Shown: one piece after another, positions 35,118-44,199 of the stretch
Numbering within the stretch: the stretch's first letter is position 1
Layout: the number at the start of each line of letters is the position of its first letter
Assembly (NCBI GenBank): GCA_942493145.1
Contig: OW818679.1
Location: 3,410,001 to 3,474,000, forward strand
From: ENR-C20 sp942493145
Lineage (GTDB): Bacteria > Bacillota > Clostridia > Acetivibrionales > DTU013
DNA length: 64,000 nt
Direction of reading: 5' to 3'
The notes under the pieces: generated by a model
What the model saw: only the letters and a program-made list of their open reading frames with translations
What the model was told of the DNA's origin: nothing
Databases searched by the model: none
Translations under genes and position numbers: made by a program

Positions 35118-35426
35118 TAATATAAAAAGCAGGTCTCTTTTCATTTCTTTGAACTCAGAAATAATTGTATCAAGACTCTTCTCTATGTTTTGAACCTGAA
35201 CCTCTGATATCTTTCCGTATTTGTAGGCTATCAGCCGTTCAGCTATGATATGATAACTCCAGCTGTCAGTATATCTGTCCTTATTATGTACTGCAAATCC
35301 GATTGGCAAAAGATCATTCCGCATGCCAATGCTAACTGCCATTGAGGATAAGCCCAGATAGTCAGCAGCTATTTTGCATGTTATTTTTGAGAACTTCCGT
35401 ATTTCTTCGTCGGTGTATTTTGGCAT
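35091..35426 (-). CDS. Small excisionase/HTH-like DNA-binding protein
   Basis: 111 residues from the ATG at 35426 (GAGGTG 6 nt upstream); GTG and ATG codons slightly upstream overlap that site. The motif YTDEEIRKFSKITCKIAADY, then LGLSSMAVSIGMRNDLLPIG, followed by SYHIIAERLIAYKYGK, resembles short HTH proteins of mobile elements that recognise DNA through one helix pair. The C-terminal part is a short coiled coil. It lies between the duplicated-HTH gene and the small partner of the dynamin-like genes, on the same strand. An accessory role in element regulation or recombination is plausible. Confidence 0.65.
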   Translation of the reverse strand: MPKYTDEEIRKFSKITCKIAADYLGLSSMAVSIGMRNDLLPIGFAVHNKDRYTDSWSYHIIAERLIAYKYGKISEVQVQNIEKSLDTIISEFKEMKRDLLFILSENAGQET

Positions 35427-35495
35427 ATACATCACCTCGATTCTGTTTCAAAAATATTGACTATTCATCAAACGTGTCTATATACTGGCATTTCT

Positions 35496-36026
35496 CTATC
35501 TTTCTAATACTCTTTGATGATACTCTGGATCTTCCTCCTGAGCGTCATAAATAACATGTCGCGAATAAAACTCAGAAAACCTTGAATAATCGTATTCCAC
35601 GCGGTCTGTCCACGAGCATAAAAAAATCTTCTCAATATTTTTTTGTTCAAATAAATTCTCAATGGATTCCTTTTTCAAGCTTCTGCATAAAGCATCAATA
35701 GGGTATAATATTGCAAAATTAAAATCATTGCTTGTCTTATACCATGTAGAAGTTGTATTAAAACTGTCAAATTCATAATAATTATTCCCCAATTCAACTC
35801 TGGCTCCAGCAGCTGGCTTCTTGGAGAGTCCAATAAAACTGTTATCTGTAATATTGTCCATTCCATTGATTCTGAATAGTATCCGAGCGTTGTTGAAATA
35901 TTGGTTCAAGATTTTCATGATTAGTTTGTGCTTTTCATATTGGTGAGTCCCAGTTATTAACATGGATTTTTCATTTGATTTTAAAAATTCATGAATTTGA
36001 TCCACCGCTTGTTGTTTGCCGTTCAT
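35496..36026 (-). CDS. 176-residue partner of the dynamin-like genes, degenerate P-loop position
   Basis: The ATG at 36026 is chosen because GGAGGG lies 7 nt upstream; the frame runs 53 codons further, but that part is a fused fragment of an AbiEii-like gene. The protein starts MNGKQQAVDQIHEFLKS, followed by MLITGTHQYEKHKLIMKIL. This looks like an NTPase beta-strand/loop/helix but lacks the GxxxxGK[ST] residues. The C-terminal half contains KIFLCSWTDRVEYDY. It lies 161 bp downstream of the first dynamin-like gene on the same strand. I do not recognise the family. A regulator or adaptor of the GTPases is a reasonable guess. Confidence 0.6.
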   Translation of the reverse strand: MNGKQQAVDQIHEFLKSNEKSMLITGTHQYEKHKLIMKILNQYFNNARILFRINGMDNITDNSFIGLSKKPAAGARVELGNNYYEFDSFNTTSTWYKTSNDFNFAILYPIDALCRSLKKESIENLFEQKNIEKIFLCSWTDRVEYDYSRFSEFYSRHVIYDAQEEDPEYHQRVLER

Positions 36027-36133
36027 CCGTATCCCTCCATTTATCTTCAAATTAACTCCCAGTTGTTCACTGTTTTTGCTTTTCATCTGGCTCCTTTTAT
36101 CAGCAGATTGCTGAAAGTCAATCTCCCCCAAAT

Positions 36134-36183
36134 CTACATTCTCACTCGTTATAATGTCGTCCCTGTTAAAAACATATATATCC
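36134..36183 (-). repeat. 50-bp direct repeat, copy 2 (orphan AbiEii 3' fragment)
   Basis: It encodes DIYVFNRDDIITSENVD, nearly identical to the C-terminal part of the intact AbiEii-like protein, and begins 5 bp after the stop of the first dynamin-like gene. It is a remnant of a second AbiE locus or of a duplication, and it marks a module boundary. Confidence 0.85.
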
Positions 36184-36187
36184 AATA

Positions 36188-37891
36188 TTAAAAAATCTCC
36201 GATTGAATATCTGTAAGGTCATTTCTAACCTCAAGCAGTTTTCTCGTCATGTCATCGTTGGACTTTATCATATTCTTAACATTATCTCTGCTTGTTCTAA
36301 GCTGCTTGCTAATGTCTTCATACACTACAAAAATACCATTAAGCTCGCCACTATACTGGCTTTCCAAATTCGAAGCAATATCGAGGAAATTTTGTCTATA
36401 CTCTAGCTGTGCCTGCTGTACCTTCTGTGCTCGTTTTTGATCGTCAACCGTTTCTTTTACATCAAAGAACAAGCCAAGAACACTAACAACCGGGCCGAGT
36501 ACTTTTGCAACATTCCCTATATTCTTTGCAATATTAGCTGCCTGCCAAGGTTTAAACTTATAACTGAACTTTCCTCCAACAGCCAACACAATCTTGTGAA
36601 TTTGTGAGCCAGAAGCTTCTGTTGACTTAATCAAGAATTTCGCAGATGCTGCACCTTCCTTTGTTGCCATACTAATTGTTTTTCCGGTTATAGATTCAAC
36701 AACATTCTTTATTGAATCGAACTGTGCGCGGCTAACTTTTGAATCTTGGCTTTCAAAAAGATGCTTCTTTCCATCATATGTTGAGCTGATTGAATTGAAA
36801 AAATAACTGGCAGTTCCGCTGTTCATTACTTCTTCGATTTCAGAATTCAATTGTTTAATACTACTTTCACATAAAGTTGCAAGTTGTGAGTTTATATTCT
36901 CGCAAGATGAAGTGACTAATTTATTTACATCATCCTCTGTATAATTAATGTCCTCTATCCCAATCTTCCTTGATATTTCATAACCCTTATCAATAATCGG
37001 CTTAAGCACTCTTTTGATGATACTGTGTGCTTCAATCGATACCTGATTACGCTGCTGATCAACTTTTTTCTCAATTCTTGAAAGCAGGGAATTGTAAGCA
37101 CGATTTGAATCATCCTCAATAACCTTTTGTGTCATTTCATCTATTGAGGCCTTAAGCATCATAATAGGTGTATCAAGTTTTCCAAGCAAGCCCTTCTGTT
37201 GAATAAACGCATTTAAACGAGCAATGAACTCCTCAAAGTGACTATACTCAACCAACTCTCTATCTCCATCATCAACGCCATCTTTATAATCTTTTGCATC
37301 AACAAAGCTATATGTAAACTCGGAAATAGAATGTGGCACAAGGGCTCTATTCAAAGATATAGAGTAGTTTTCAACGAGCGTATAGTACTCGCCCGCTTCC
37401 TTTGACATTTTGTTGACGATAAGGAACATCTTCCCTGCATAGCCTACATCAAATGCCCATTTCTCAAAGTCCTGTTCAGTGTACTGATTAAACAGATCAC
37501 TCGTAATACAATAAACCAACAGATCCGATTTTTTAATCATGTCTATTGTTCTTGCATCATGCTCAGGGTTTTCAGTATATAAGCCGGGAGTATCTATAAG
37601 AGTAACTCCGTTCCAGCAATAATCTGCTGTGAAACTTGTTGCAATATCAGAATCAATCTTTATATCCTTGTTTGATGTAAGTGCAGAAATGATTGTTGAT
37701 TTTCCTGCAGTATACTGACCGATAAACACAACTCTTATAGCATTGTCTCCGGTGGCAGCATCCAACTGCGCTTTCAGCTGACGAGCATCTTCTTCAAAAC
37801 CGCCTTTTGTGTAAAGCTTTAATATCTCACTCTTATTAATGTCAATTCGTGTAGCCAATTCGGTTGTCTTAAATTTCACATTATCACCCAT
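36188..37891 (-). CDS. Dynamin-like GTPase, LeoA-like
   Basis: 567 residues. The GTPase motifs are complete: G1 GQYTAGKST (58-66), G2 Thr in ATSFT, G3 DTPGLY (100-105) and G4 NKMS (160-163, a variant of NKxD). Long helical bundles follow, and a hydrophobic segment (about 455-480, VLGPVVSVLGLFFDV) looks like a membrane-inserting paddle. Length and layout resemble LeoA-type bacterial dynamins. These proteins tubulate or seal membranes on GTP hydrolysis; some protect cells against phage lysis. It starts 15 bp downstream of a second GTPase gene, so the two probably form a heteromeric pair. AAGGAGG precedes the ATG by 10 nt. Confidence 0.85.
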   Translation of the reverse strand: MGDNVKFKTTELATRIDINKSEILKLYTKGGFEEDARQLKAQLDAATGDNAIRVVFIGQYTAGKSTIISALTSNKDIKIDSDIATSFTADYCWNGVTLIDTPGLYTENPEHDARTIDMIKKSDLLVYCITSDLFNQYTEQDFEKWAFDVGYAGKMFLIVNKMSKEAGEYYTLVENYSISLNRALVPHSISEFTYSFVDAKDYKDGVDDGDRELVEYSHFEEFIARLNAFIQQKGLLGKLDTPIMMLKASIDEMTQKVIEDDSNRAYNSLLSRIEKKVDQQRNQVSIEAHSIIKRVLKPIIDKGYEISRKIGIEDINYTEDDVNKLVTSSCENINSQLATLCESSIKQLNSEIEEVMNSGTASYFFNSISSTYDGKKHLFESQDSKVSRAQFDSIKNVVESITGKTISMATKEGAASAKFLIKSTEASGSQIHKIVLAVGGKFSYKFKPWQAANIAKNIGNVAKVLGPVVSVLGLFFDVKETVDDQKRAQKVQQAQLEYRQNFLDIASNLESQYSGELNGIFVVYEDISKQLRTSRDNVKNMIKSNDDMTRKLLEVRNDLTDIQSEIF

Positions 37892-37906
37892 GTTTTCTTT
37901 GCCTCC

Positions 37907-40378
37907 TTATATGAATTTGACCTTATCAGCAATAATTCCATCAAGCACATCTGTATAAAAACCTTTTCCATACTCGCTTTTTATCTTTATGACGCCCTTC
38001 TCTGCGCGGTCAACACTTTTAACCTCTGAACTTACTTTTTCCGGTGAATACTCAGCACTCGTTTGCCTCAGGAAGTTAAGTATTCTCCATGCGTATACCT
38101 TATTTATCTGCTCAATTTCCTTATCATAAGCCTGCGTCATTTTACTGGATATGTTTATTGTTTCTCCCAGTCCTTTTATGAAATCAGCAAAAAGACTATC
38201 TATACGTTCAATATTCTTTGTTAGCTCGCTATCAATTTCTTTTATAGTGTAATCCACTTGTGTAGGTGCCTGCTCAAGAATACTGCTTTTTATAGTGTCA
38301 TATATCTTATTAATGGCTTTCTGTCTTTTTTTCTCTTTCGATGAGAAAAGCAACGAACCAAGGCCTACAAGAATTCCTGCGCCAGTAAGAATCCATCCCA
38401 CAGGGTTTGACGCTCCCAATATTAAAATGACTATACTTCCAGCAACGCCAATTGCACTACCAGCTAATCTTGTGATTGACTTTAAATCAAGTTGCAACGG
38501 AACATCAATTTTACCAAGCTGAAACGATGTCTTTATTGAATAGTAAAAATCTTCAAAAAGGTCGCTTATTGTTTCATCAGCTTTTTCAGAAAACATGCTA
38601 AGCTCTTTTTCTACTGCAATTTTTACCTCATTCACAAAATCTAACCTTTCGATGTAGACCTTCCACTTTTCGGACAAATCATCTTTTTGGTTATATACTT
38701 CTTCTGCAAAAAGTAATGCCTCGTTTCTTGCCATATTATCGAACTTCTCTTCAAGAATACTTTTTACATTCGCTATTGCTAATTCCTTAGCCTGCTGTAG
38801 TGCTTGAATCTTTCCTGCCCGCTGCTCAATCAGTATATTTATTTGTTTTTCTACCGGTCCTTGTGCAGTAGCAATCTGTTCTTTAAATTTATTGAAGATA
38901 TGTATTGCTTCATCAAGAATTGTCTGCGACCTCTTTATTGTTCCAGCAGAAGATATCCATATTTTCAACTCTTCAATAAAGGAATCCATGTTAGAACTCT
39001 TCCATAACAAATCGCTGTATTCTTTGTACTTTTCCTCACCAGACATCTGTGCTGCAAGTAAAAATACTGGGAAAACCCTAACAAGTGGTCCAAAGCCTTT
39101 ATCATTTGCATATTTCTGTATTCTGTTAATATGCCCCTGAATATTTGATTCGCCTTCACTTATCAACCAGTCCGAAGGCTTTTCAATGTATCTCCTGAAC
39201 TTAACATCATTTACTATGTTCTCTTTATGATTTAATAAGATAATGATAGGCTTGTTAAGTGCTGCAACCTTTTCAATAAATTCAAGTACATCCTTCAAAA
39301 TACTGTCGTCAACTACTACAAAGCAAATAACATCTGATTCTCCCAAAACACTTTCTGCAATTTCGTCATCCGAGCGACCATCTGCTTCTGCTGATCCAAT
39401 ACCGGGAGTGTCGATCAATCTGAGTAAGTTCCACTGATACACTCTGTTGTATCGCGTTGTTCTTTGTCTGCCAACACCTATTTTATCGTGACCCTGATTA
39501 GTAAGAATTGCATGTAGTGTACTTTTTCCTGCCTTCGTTCTACCTACCAGAGAAATGGTGAAGTCTGTAATTGTTCTTTCCTTTTGCACTAGCGATTGTT
39601 CAGCATGTTTACCTTGTTCCAGTACGTTACTGTTCAATGTCTCAATAAAAATCTTGACAATGCTTGACACCTCGGACGACAGTCCAGTTTCAAGAGATAA
39701 TGAACGTTTATACTTATCCAATTGGTCCATACATTTTTGAGCACTATCAAGAACTGCTGAATATGATGGTTTTACTACTTTGAAGTCCTCTAATGCAACC
39801 TCAGCACTCTTTTCAATCATTGATTTATAATCAACATCGCTAGCTTTTTCTTCCTTCTCATCAGATTTCTTAAATATCATTTTAAAGAAGCAAACTATCC
39901 AATTAATGATTTTTTGAAATACATTAAGCTTAACTTTTGTATTAGTTTTTCTTTCAAACAACAGATTTTGACTAGAACGAATACTGTCTGCATCTGCCAT
40001 AGCCGTCTGCTTTATTTCAATCGCCAATTCTTTGCTTACCTGTGATGCTGACATTATCTGTTCAATGAGTGCTTGCTCATTTCCGTCTATAGAATTATCA
40101 ACACAAGACAAAACAACCAGCATATAATAAATATCCTTTTGGATATTCTCTTCTTCTCCTAAAAAGGTTGTTAGCGAAGTCGCAAACGAAACGGACTCAT
40201 CTTTTCCCTCTATAATATCGTTCAGCGAGGTTTCATTTATATCAAGGTGTATTAAATTCAAGTATTCTGTTAAGGCATCAATCTGATAGCTATGGACTTG
40301 CTTATTAACAACAATTAAATACCCCAGTACACCCAATGCTTTACTGTTTTTAGGAGTGCCTGATGGCACAAACTCCAT
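37907..40378 (-). CDS. Dynamin-like GTPase with TerB-like N-terminus
   Basis: 823 residues. The N-terminal 130 residues are helical and resemble a TerB/tellurite-resistance-type domain (YYMLVVLSCVDNSIDGNEQA). The GTPase region has G1 GRTKAGKST (about 281-289) and G3 DTPGIG (about 325). ILLNHKEN stands at the G4 position, not a canonical NKxD. Long coiled-coil helices flank a two-helix hydrophobic hairpin (about 640-690, AIGVAGSIVILILGASNP, then GWILTGAGILVGLGSLLF), expected to insert into membrane. It lies directly upstream of the smaller dynamin-like gene, the usual tandem arrangement in bacteria. GGAGG lies 8 nt before the ATG. A membrane-surveillance or phage-defence role is inferred from context. 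Confidence 0.82.
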   Translation of the reverse strand: MEFVPSGTPKNSKALGVLGYLIVVNKQVHSYQIDALTEYLNLIHLDINETSLNDIIEGKDESVSFATSLTTFLGEEENIQKDIYYMLVVLSCVDNSIDGNEQALIEQIMSASQVSKELAIEIKQTAMADADSIRSSQNLLFERKTNTKVKLNVFQKIINWIVCFFKMIFKKSDEKEEKASDVDYKSMIEKSAEVALEDFKVVKPSYSAVLDSAQKCMDQLDKYKRSLSLETGLSSEVSSIVKIFIETLNSNVLEQGKHAEQSLVQKERTITDFTISLVGRTKAGKSTLHAILTNQGHDKIGVGRQRTTRYNRVYQWNLLRLIDTPGIGSAEADGRSDDEIAESVLGESDVICFVVVDDSILKDVLEFIEKVAALNKPIIILLNHKENIVNDVKFRRYIEKPSDWLISEGESNIQGHINRIQKYANDKGFGPLVRVFPVFLLAAQMSGEEKYKEYSDLLWKSSNMDSFIEELKIWISSAGTIKRSQTILDEAIHIFNKFKEQIATAQGPVEKQINILIEQRAGKIQALQQAKELAIANVKSILEEKFDNMARNEALLFAEEVYNQKDDLSEKWKVYIERLDFVNEVKIAVEKELSMFSEKADETISDLFEDFYYSIKTSFQLGKIDVPLQLDLKSITRLAGSAIGVAGSIVILILGASNPVGWILTGAGILVGLGSLLFSSKEKKRQKAINKIYDTIKSSILEQAPTQVDYTIKEIDSELTKNIERIDSLFADFIKGLGETINISSKMTQAYDKEIEQINKVYAWRILNFLRQTSAEYSPEKVSSEVKSVDRAEKGVIKIKSEYGKGFYTDVLDGIIADKVKFI

Positions 40379-40591
40379 ACACTTATCCTCCTAGTTGTTA
40401 ACTCTTATCTCATTACCTCCGGCAACACAAACGCCTGCTCAAACTTAGCGCAAGTTACATCAGTTATTGTTCTTAATTTGCGTCATGAAAATTTCCCCTT
40501 AGCCATATAAAATACATACCATAATTATCAAGTAAATAATTACCACGTATAGGCAAGCACTCGTATCCGTTCAGATAGAATACTATTATTT

Positions 40592-41671
40592 CTACATCAA
40601 ACTTGACCTGACAACCCCGGTTTTTAATGCGCCTTTTGCTTTCGGTATTAAAACTGGATTAATTCCGTTAATTTTACAGAACTGATTATATAACTCTTTT
40701 GCTAGATTTTCATCTTTTGTACCCTTTTTTAACATAAGAATATCACCTAGTATTTGCACAGCCTCCTCATTGCTGAAGTATCGATGTAGGCCTGAACTCC
40801 ATGCTGCTATTTCAGGTTTATTACCATTTGCATGATAATTCCAGAACAAGAGCTTTTTGGCCTCAACAGGAGCGAGCTTTAATTTAAACTCAGATTTTGT
40901 AGTAACATATCCCTCATCCCGGCCATCACCTTCATAGGTCTCATCAACCAAAAAGACTGCGAATATGTATCTCTCTTCCTCTGTACTCGCTGGATCGCGA
41001 GTAGTTAAAATGCAAAGACTATTTGACTGCACCTGGTTAAGTTTCATCGGCTTTCCTTTATTCTCACCTGTTTGTACAATACCCGCCAATGCTTTCCAAT
41101 CGCGTAACATCTGGCTTTCATAGCATACGAACCCATCACCTTTGCATCGATCATCCAATCCTTTGCGCGTAATTTCTCTATTCAGGTATTGTTTACATGC
41201 ACTTTCATCTGAACAACACCAGGTTCGCTTCTCAATCTCGATATTGTTTCTGATAACTGCGTCACCGCAAACCCCATTAAATCCAATCTGCTTGTCCGAT
41301 CGACCTCCATCGCAAAAATTACACTTGAATGCGATGTTTGCACGAGGATAGCTCTTAGCCCTTTTAGAAGAATATAAACTAATATGATTTTCAGTTGCTT
41401 GTCTGCTTAAGATACTTTGCTTTTCTTTCTCTTGATCTATTTTTTGTTTTTCAGCTTGAATTGATGCCAAATATGTTTGTATCTTATCCGATATTCCTTT
41501 ATCTTTTGCCTTTAGGAATACTTCAAAAGAATCCGGAAATATAAACTTCTTTTCTGATTTAGCAAAAGAAACCGTAATGTAATTATCAACCTGTCCTGTT
41601 ATTATTCCTTCCCCAAATACATTATGGACGACAACTTCATCAAGCAAATTTAAAACAAAGCTCCCAATCAT
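40592..41671 (-). CDS. Zinc-finger protein with KOW/Tudor-like N-terminus, function unknown
   Basis: 359 residues from the ATG at 41671 (GAGGGG 7 nt upstream); an in-frame GTG five codons earlier overlaps that site. Residues about 10-50 (DEVVVHNVFGEGIITGQVDN) resemble the beta-barrel that opens CarD/DUF3553-like nucleic-acid-binding proteins. A short coiled coil follows, then cysteine pairs (CNFCDGG, GVCGD, WCCSDESAC; about 120-165) that look like a zinc site. The C-terminal half (about 190-359) has no motif that I recognise. It is last in a three-gene cassette with a 177-residue protein and a PD-(D/E)XK nuclease. A nucleic-acid-recognition role is inferred. Confidence 0.65.
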   Translation of the reverse strand: MIGSFVLNLLDEVVVHNVFGEGIITGQVDNYITVSFAKSEKKFIFPDSFEVFLKAKDKGISDKIQTYLASIQAEKQKIDQEKEKQSILSRQATENHISLYSSKRAKSYPRANIAFKCNFCDGGRSDKQIGFNGVCGDAVIRNNIEIEKRTWCCSDESACKQYLNREITRKGLDDRCKGDGFVCYESQMLRDWKALAGIVQTGENKGKPMKLNQVQSNSLCILTTRDPASTEEERYIFAVFLVDETYEGDGRDEGYVTTKSEFKLKLAPVEAKKLLFWNYHANGNKPEIAAWSSGLHRYFSNEEAVQILGDILMLKKGTKDENLAKELYNQFCKINGINPVLIPKAKGALKTGVVRSSLM

Positions 41672-41682
41672 TTTGAAACCCC

Positions 41683-42216
41683 TCACAATTCTTTCAGTGG
41701 CTTAATAATTTTTTCCATTAATACTTCATCATCAGTTATACTGATGAGCGGCAAACTAAAGATCTGAGCTTCTTTTATGTATTTGCATTCCTCGGAATGG
41801 AAAGTGTTAATCTCTCCATTCGGTTCATAATGATTGTCTTCATTATCCTCGCTCCAAGAAAACCATATATTCCACAAATCCCAATGATTTCTTTTCTGGA
41901 CATCAGAATAAACTATTTTACCTGCTGTAATGAGTGGCTGATCAACATCATCCCCCCAAAAGGTTATTGTAATACACTTATTTACTGACTTATCCTTATT
42001 GTTCTCATAATATCGAAAAATTGCCTCAACTAACCATCTGTCCGGTTCCTGTAAGCTTGAACTTACATCTCTTGTAATTCTATTACCATAGACATTAACC
42101 CATTCCGAGGCAAGATGGTTATCAATTTTAAAAACAAGTCTCTGGCACTCTTTAAACAATTGTTGTAAAAATTTAAAAGCTTCTGTTATTTGATGTCCCT
42201 TTTGAATATCACTCAT
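41683..42216 (-). CDS. 177-residue protein of unknown function
   Basis: The ATG at 42216 has GGAGG 8 nt upstream and starts 1 bp after the nuclease stop, so this is preferred over an in-frame ATG 16 codons earlier that lies inside the nuclease gene. The N-terminal part is helical (ITEAFKFLQQLFKECQRL). The middle is rich in Trp and acidic residues (NHWDLWNIWFSWSEDNED), which could be a binding surface. No family is recognised. Tight spacing on both sides (1 bp and 11 bp) shows it is part of the three-gene cassette with the PD-(D/E)XK nuclease and the zinc-finger protein. Confidence 0.65.
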   Translation of the reverse strand: MSDIQKGHQITEAFKFLQQLFKECQRLVFKIDNHLASEWVNVYGNRITRDVSSSLQEPDRWLVEAIFRYYENNKDKSVNKCITITFWGDDVDQPLITAGKIVYSDVQKRNHWDLWNIWFSWSEDNEDNHYEPNGEINTFHSEECKYIKEAQIFSLPLISITDDEVLMEKIIKPLKEL

Positions 42217-42217
42217 G

Positions 42218-43051
42218 TTACTTTCCTCCAAAGAATATTTTGCTTTCAAATTTAAAATCTTCACCGTTTTTCAATTGGTCAAAATACTTATTGTTTTTTA
42301 TTCCTGTTGATTCGTTGTAAAATATCGGGTATGGTGATAAAAATGTTGAGTATAAATACTCATCAGGAATTGAAAATCCAGAGAAATCGCGCAGGCCCAA
42401 CTTTTCCAAATACTGCATCAAATCATCAACCAGGATCTTTTCATATGAAGAATAGTATTGATACATGGATTCAAAAGTTTTGTATAATTGATGCCACCTT
42501 AAGTGAAATACATTGTCCTCTATATCAGTGTATTTGCTGCTGATTATTTTATTGGAAGCTGAAATATCTGAGTATGCTTCAGCTTCAGTCACATAAACGA
42601 TGTATGCTTTTTTCCCTTTGAAATTGGATACCGAAGCGTCCGAAAAATTTTCAATATCATTATTTATGGCCTCAAAATACCTGGCAAGCTGATCATTTTC
42701 ATCAGTTCCACTTTTACCCGATTTAAACTTTGCTTCAACAACAAGTAAAAAATCGTCACCCCCATGTATGTGATCCCGAAAAATCAAGATAAGGTCGGGT
42801 TCACCATAGGTCTGATTCCAGGCCCAAAAGACATATTCAACATTCCTGTAGCATCTAAGTTCAATTCCTTCAGAATTAAGCCTTTCCCAGAGTGTAGTCC
42901 GACCTTCATCATATAAAAATGCGGCTTCTATAAATGGAATCAATACGGTATCAGGTTTTAAGTACTTTATTGTTCCAAAAACCGTTGAAGTCAGGATGTC
43001 TTCAGAATACTGATAGTTAAGAGATTTGCCTTCAAGTACCGCTTGTATCAC
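42218..43051 (-). CDS. PD-(D/E)XK nuclease-like protein
   Basis: 277 residues from the GTG at 43051 (GAGGAGGGG 9 nt upstream); a GTG 13 codons earlier has no site. The N-terminus AVLEGKSLNYQYSEDILTST is followed by the nuclease core: GEPDLILIF (Asp about 100), then LLVVEAKFKSGKS (Glu and Lys about 118-120) and NDQLARYFEAI. This D-xn-ExK arrangement is the catalytic signature of restriction-type endonucleases. The C-terminal half is unrecognised. It is the first gene of a three-gene cassette and lies about 75 bp downstream of a motif shared with the WYL-linked locus at 49576. Cleavage of invading DNA is the likely role. Confidence 0.75.
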   Translation of the reverse strand: MIQAVLEGKSLNYQYSEDILTSTVFGTIKYLKPDTVLIPFIEAAFLYDEGRTTLWERLNSEGIELRCYRNVEYVFWAWNQTYGEPDLILIFRDHIHGGDDFLLVVEAKFKSGKSGTDENDQLARYFEAINNDIENFSDASVSNFKGKKAYIVYVTEAEAYSDISASNKIISSKYTDIEDNVFHLRWHQLYKTFESMYQYYSSYEKILVDDLMQYLEKLGLRDFSGFSIPDEYLYSTFLSPYPIFYNESTGIKNNKYFDQLKNGEDFKFESKIFFGGK

Positions 43052-43123
43052 GATTTCGCTCCCCTCCTCGTTCCATAGGATTATTTCCACTACCTCGTAC
43101 TGAAATTAATTATATCAATTAAT

Positions 43124-43142
43124 GTGTACCATAAAATGGACA
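43124..43142 (-). promoter_or_regulatory. Candidate operator, copy 1 of a shared 19-bp motif
   Basis: GTGTACCATAAAATGGACA matches 17 of 19 positions of the motif at 49576-49594. It has imperfect dyad form (TGTACC near one end, GGACA at the other). It lies about 75 bp upstream of the start of the PD-(D/E)XK cassette. Confidence 0.5.
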
Positions 43143-43251
43143 CTAACGAATAAATATATATTTTCATAATGCTCTTTACAACTGCACCAATTGCAATTTT
43201 TAGATTTATTGAAATAGTAAGGAGATCAATAAACCTATTTCCATTGCAAAA

Positions 43252-44187
43252 TTAGCCAAACATATCAATTTGCTTATTAACATAAGACTCCATTTTCCGG
43301 TCGGTGATTTTATCCTCCGGTTCCACGTTTCCAATAAGCATCGGCGAATTAGGATTATGTTTTTGACGATTATTTTTAACAGTATTCTCACTAAAATTGG
43401 CATAGCAGTATCTACAACCATGCTCGCATGTATTGTATGCTCCGATATCCACGCTTTCGACGCAGCCGCAAATATCTCTTTGGTTTTTATCTTTGCTAAT
43501 GGTTATTTTTTGGCCTATTATTTCAGATATCAGCCGATCATCAATACACCTTGCATGCTCTATTCCAACGTCAGATAAGTTTATAAGTTCGGAGCATGTT
43601 TCAATTTTTATGTTATGGACATTAGCAATACTTGATAATCGGCTTCCTATCTCCTTCATCTTTTCATTATCAATAAGGTTACTATTCATGCCACTCATAT
43701 TACGTTCCGACTTTTTATACAAATCCACAAAACTAATAGTGCATCTATTTGTATATCCTTCCAGTTTCGTGCACAACGCCGCAAAATACTTGCAGTGGTA
43801 ATCTATATCAATCTCTTTAGTAAGGATAATCGGATCATACCTCCATATGGTCCTATTTTCCCCAATTATTTTTGATAGAGACTTAAAGGAATCTACAACA
43901 GTACTTTTTGATGGAACATTTCTTTCAATGTTTTTATCATAAGAATTGATTGTTATTTGAAAATAGTATTTATATTCTGATAGTAAACTAAGCTTATTAA
44001 TAATAATGGATGGATTCTTAGTCCAAAACACAATGCAATCTATTATATCAGGATTAAGTATTACCTTACTAACCTGATTGTAATTCATTGGGTTCCGTAC
44101 AAGTGCATAGCCATCTTTAATTCGATTAAAAAACCATTCAGTATAAAAAGCGGGAATGTCAGTTCTCCTGCTTACACTTAATATCAA
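43252..44187 (-). CDS. DUF1848-family, radical-SAM-like protein
   Basis: 311 residues. The N-terminus ILSVSRRTDIPAFYTEWF, then GYALVRNPMN, and IDCIVFWTKNP match DUF1848. The C-terminal part carries the cysteine cluster DICGC and CEHGCRYCYANF, where CxxxCxxC could hold a 4Fe-4S cluster as in radical SAM enzymes. The start is a TTG at 44187, with GGAGG 7 nt upstream. It follows the Rsm22-like gene by 12 bp. DUF1848 proteins occur in Firmicutes genomes, but their substrate is not established. Here a nucleic-acid or peptide modification role within the island is only inference. Confidence 0.78.
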   Translation of the reverse strand: MILSVSRRTDIPAFYTEWFFNRIKDGYALVRNPMNYNQVSKVILNPDIIDCIVFWTKNPSIIINKLSLLSEYKYYFQITINSYDKNIERNVPSKSTVVDSFKSLSKIIGENRTIWRYDPIILTKEIDIDYHCKYFAALCTKLEGYTNRCTISFVDLYKKSERNMSGMNSNLIDNEKMKEIGSRLSSIANVHNIKIETCSELINLSDVGIEHARCIDDRLISEIIGQKITISKDKNQRDICGCVESVDIGAYNTCEHGCRYCYANFSENTVKNNRQKHNPNSPMLIGNVEPEDKITDRKMESYVNKQIDMFG

Positions 44188-44199
44188 TCTAATTCCTCC

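Noticed and set aside
35496..36185. A longer 229-residue version of the dynamin partner protein
   Set aside because: Its first 53 codons include the orphan AbiEii fragment and lack a ribosome-binding site; the ATG at 36026 has GGAGGG at good distance.
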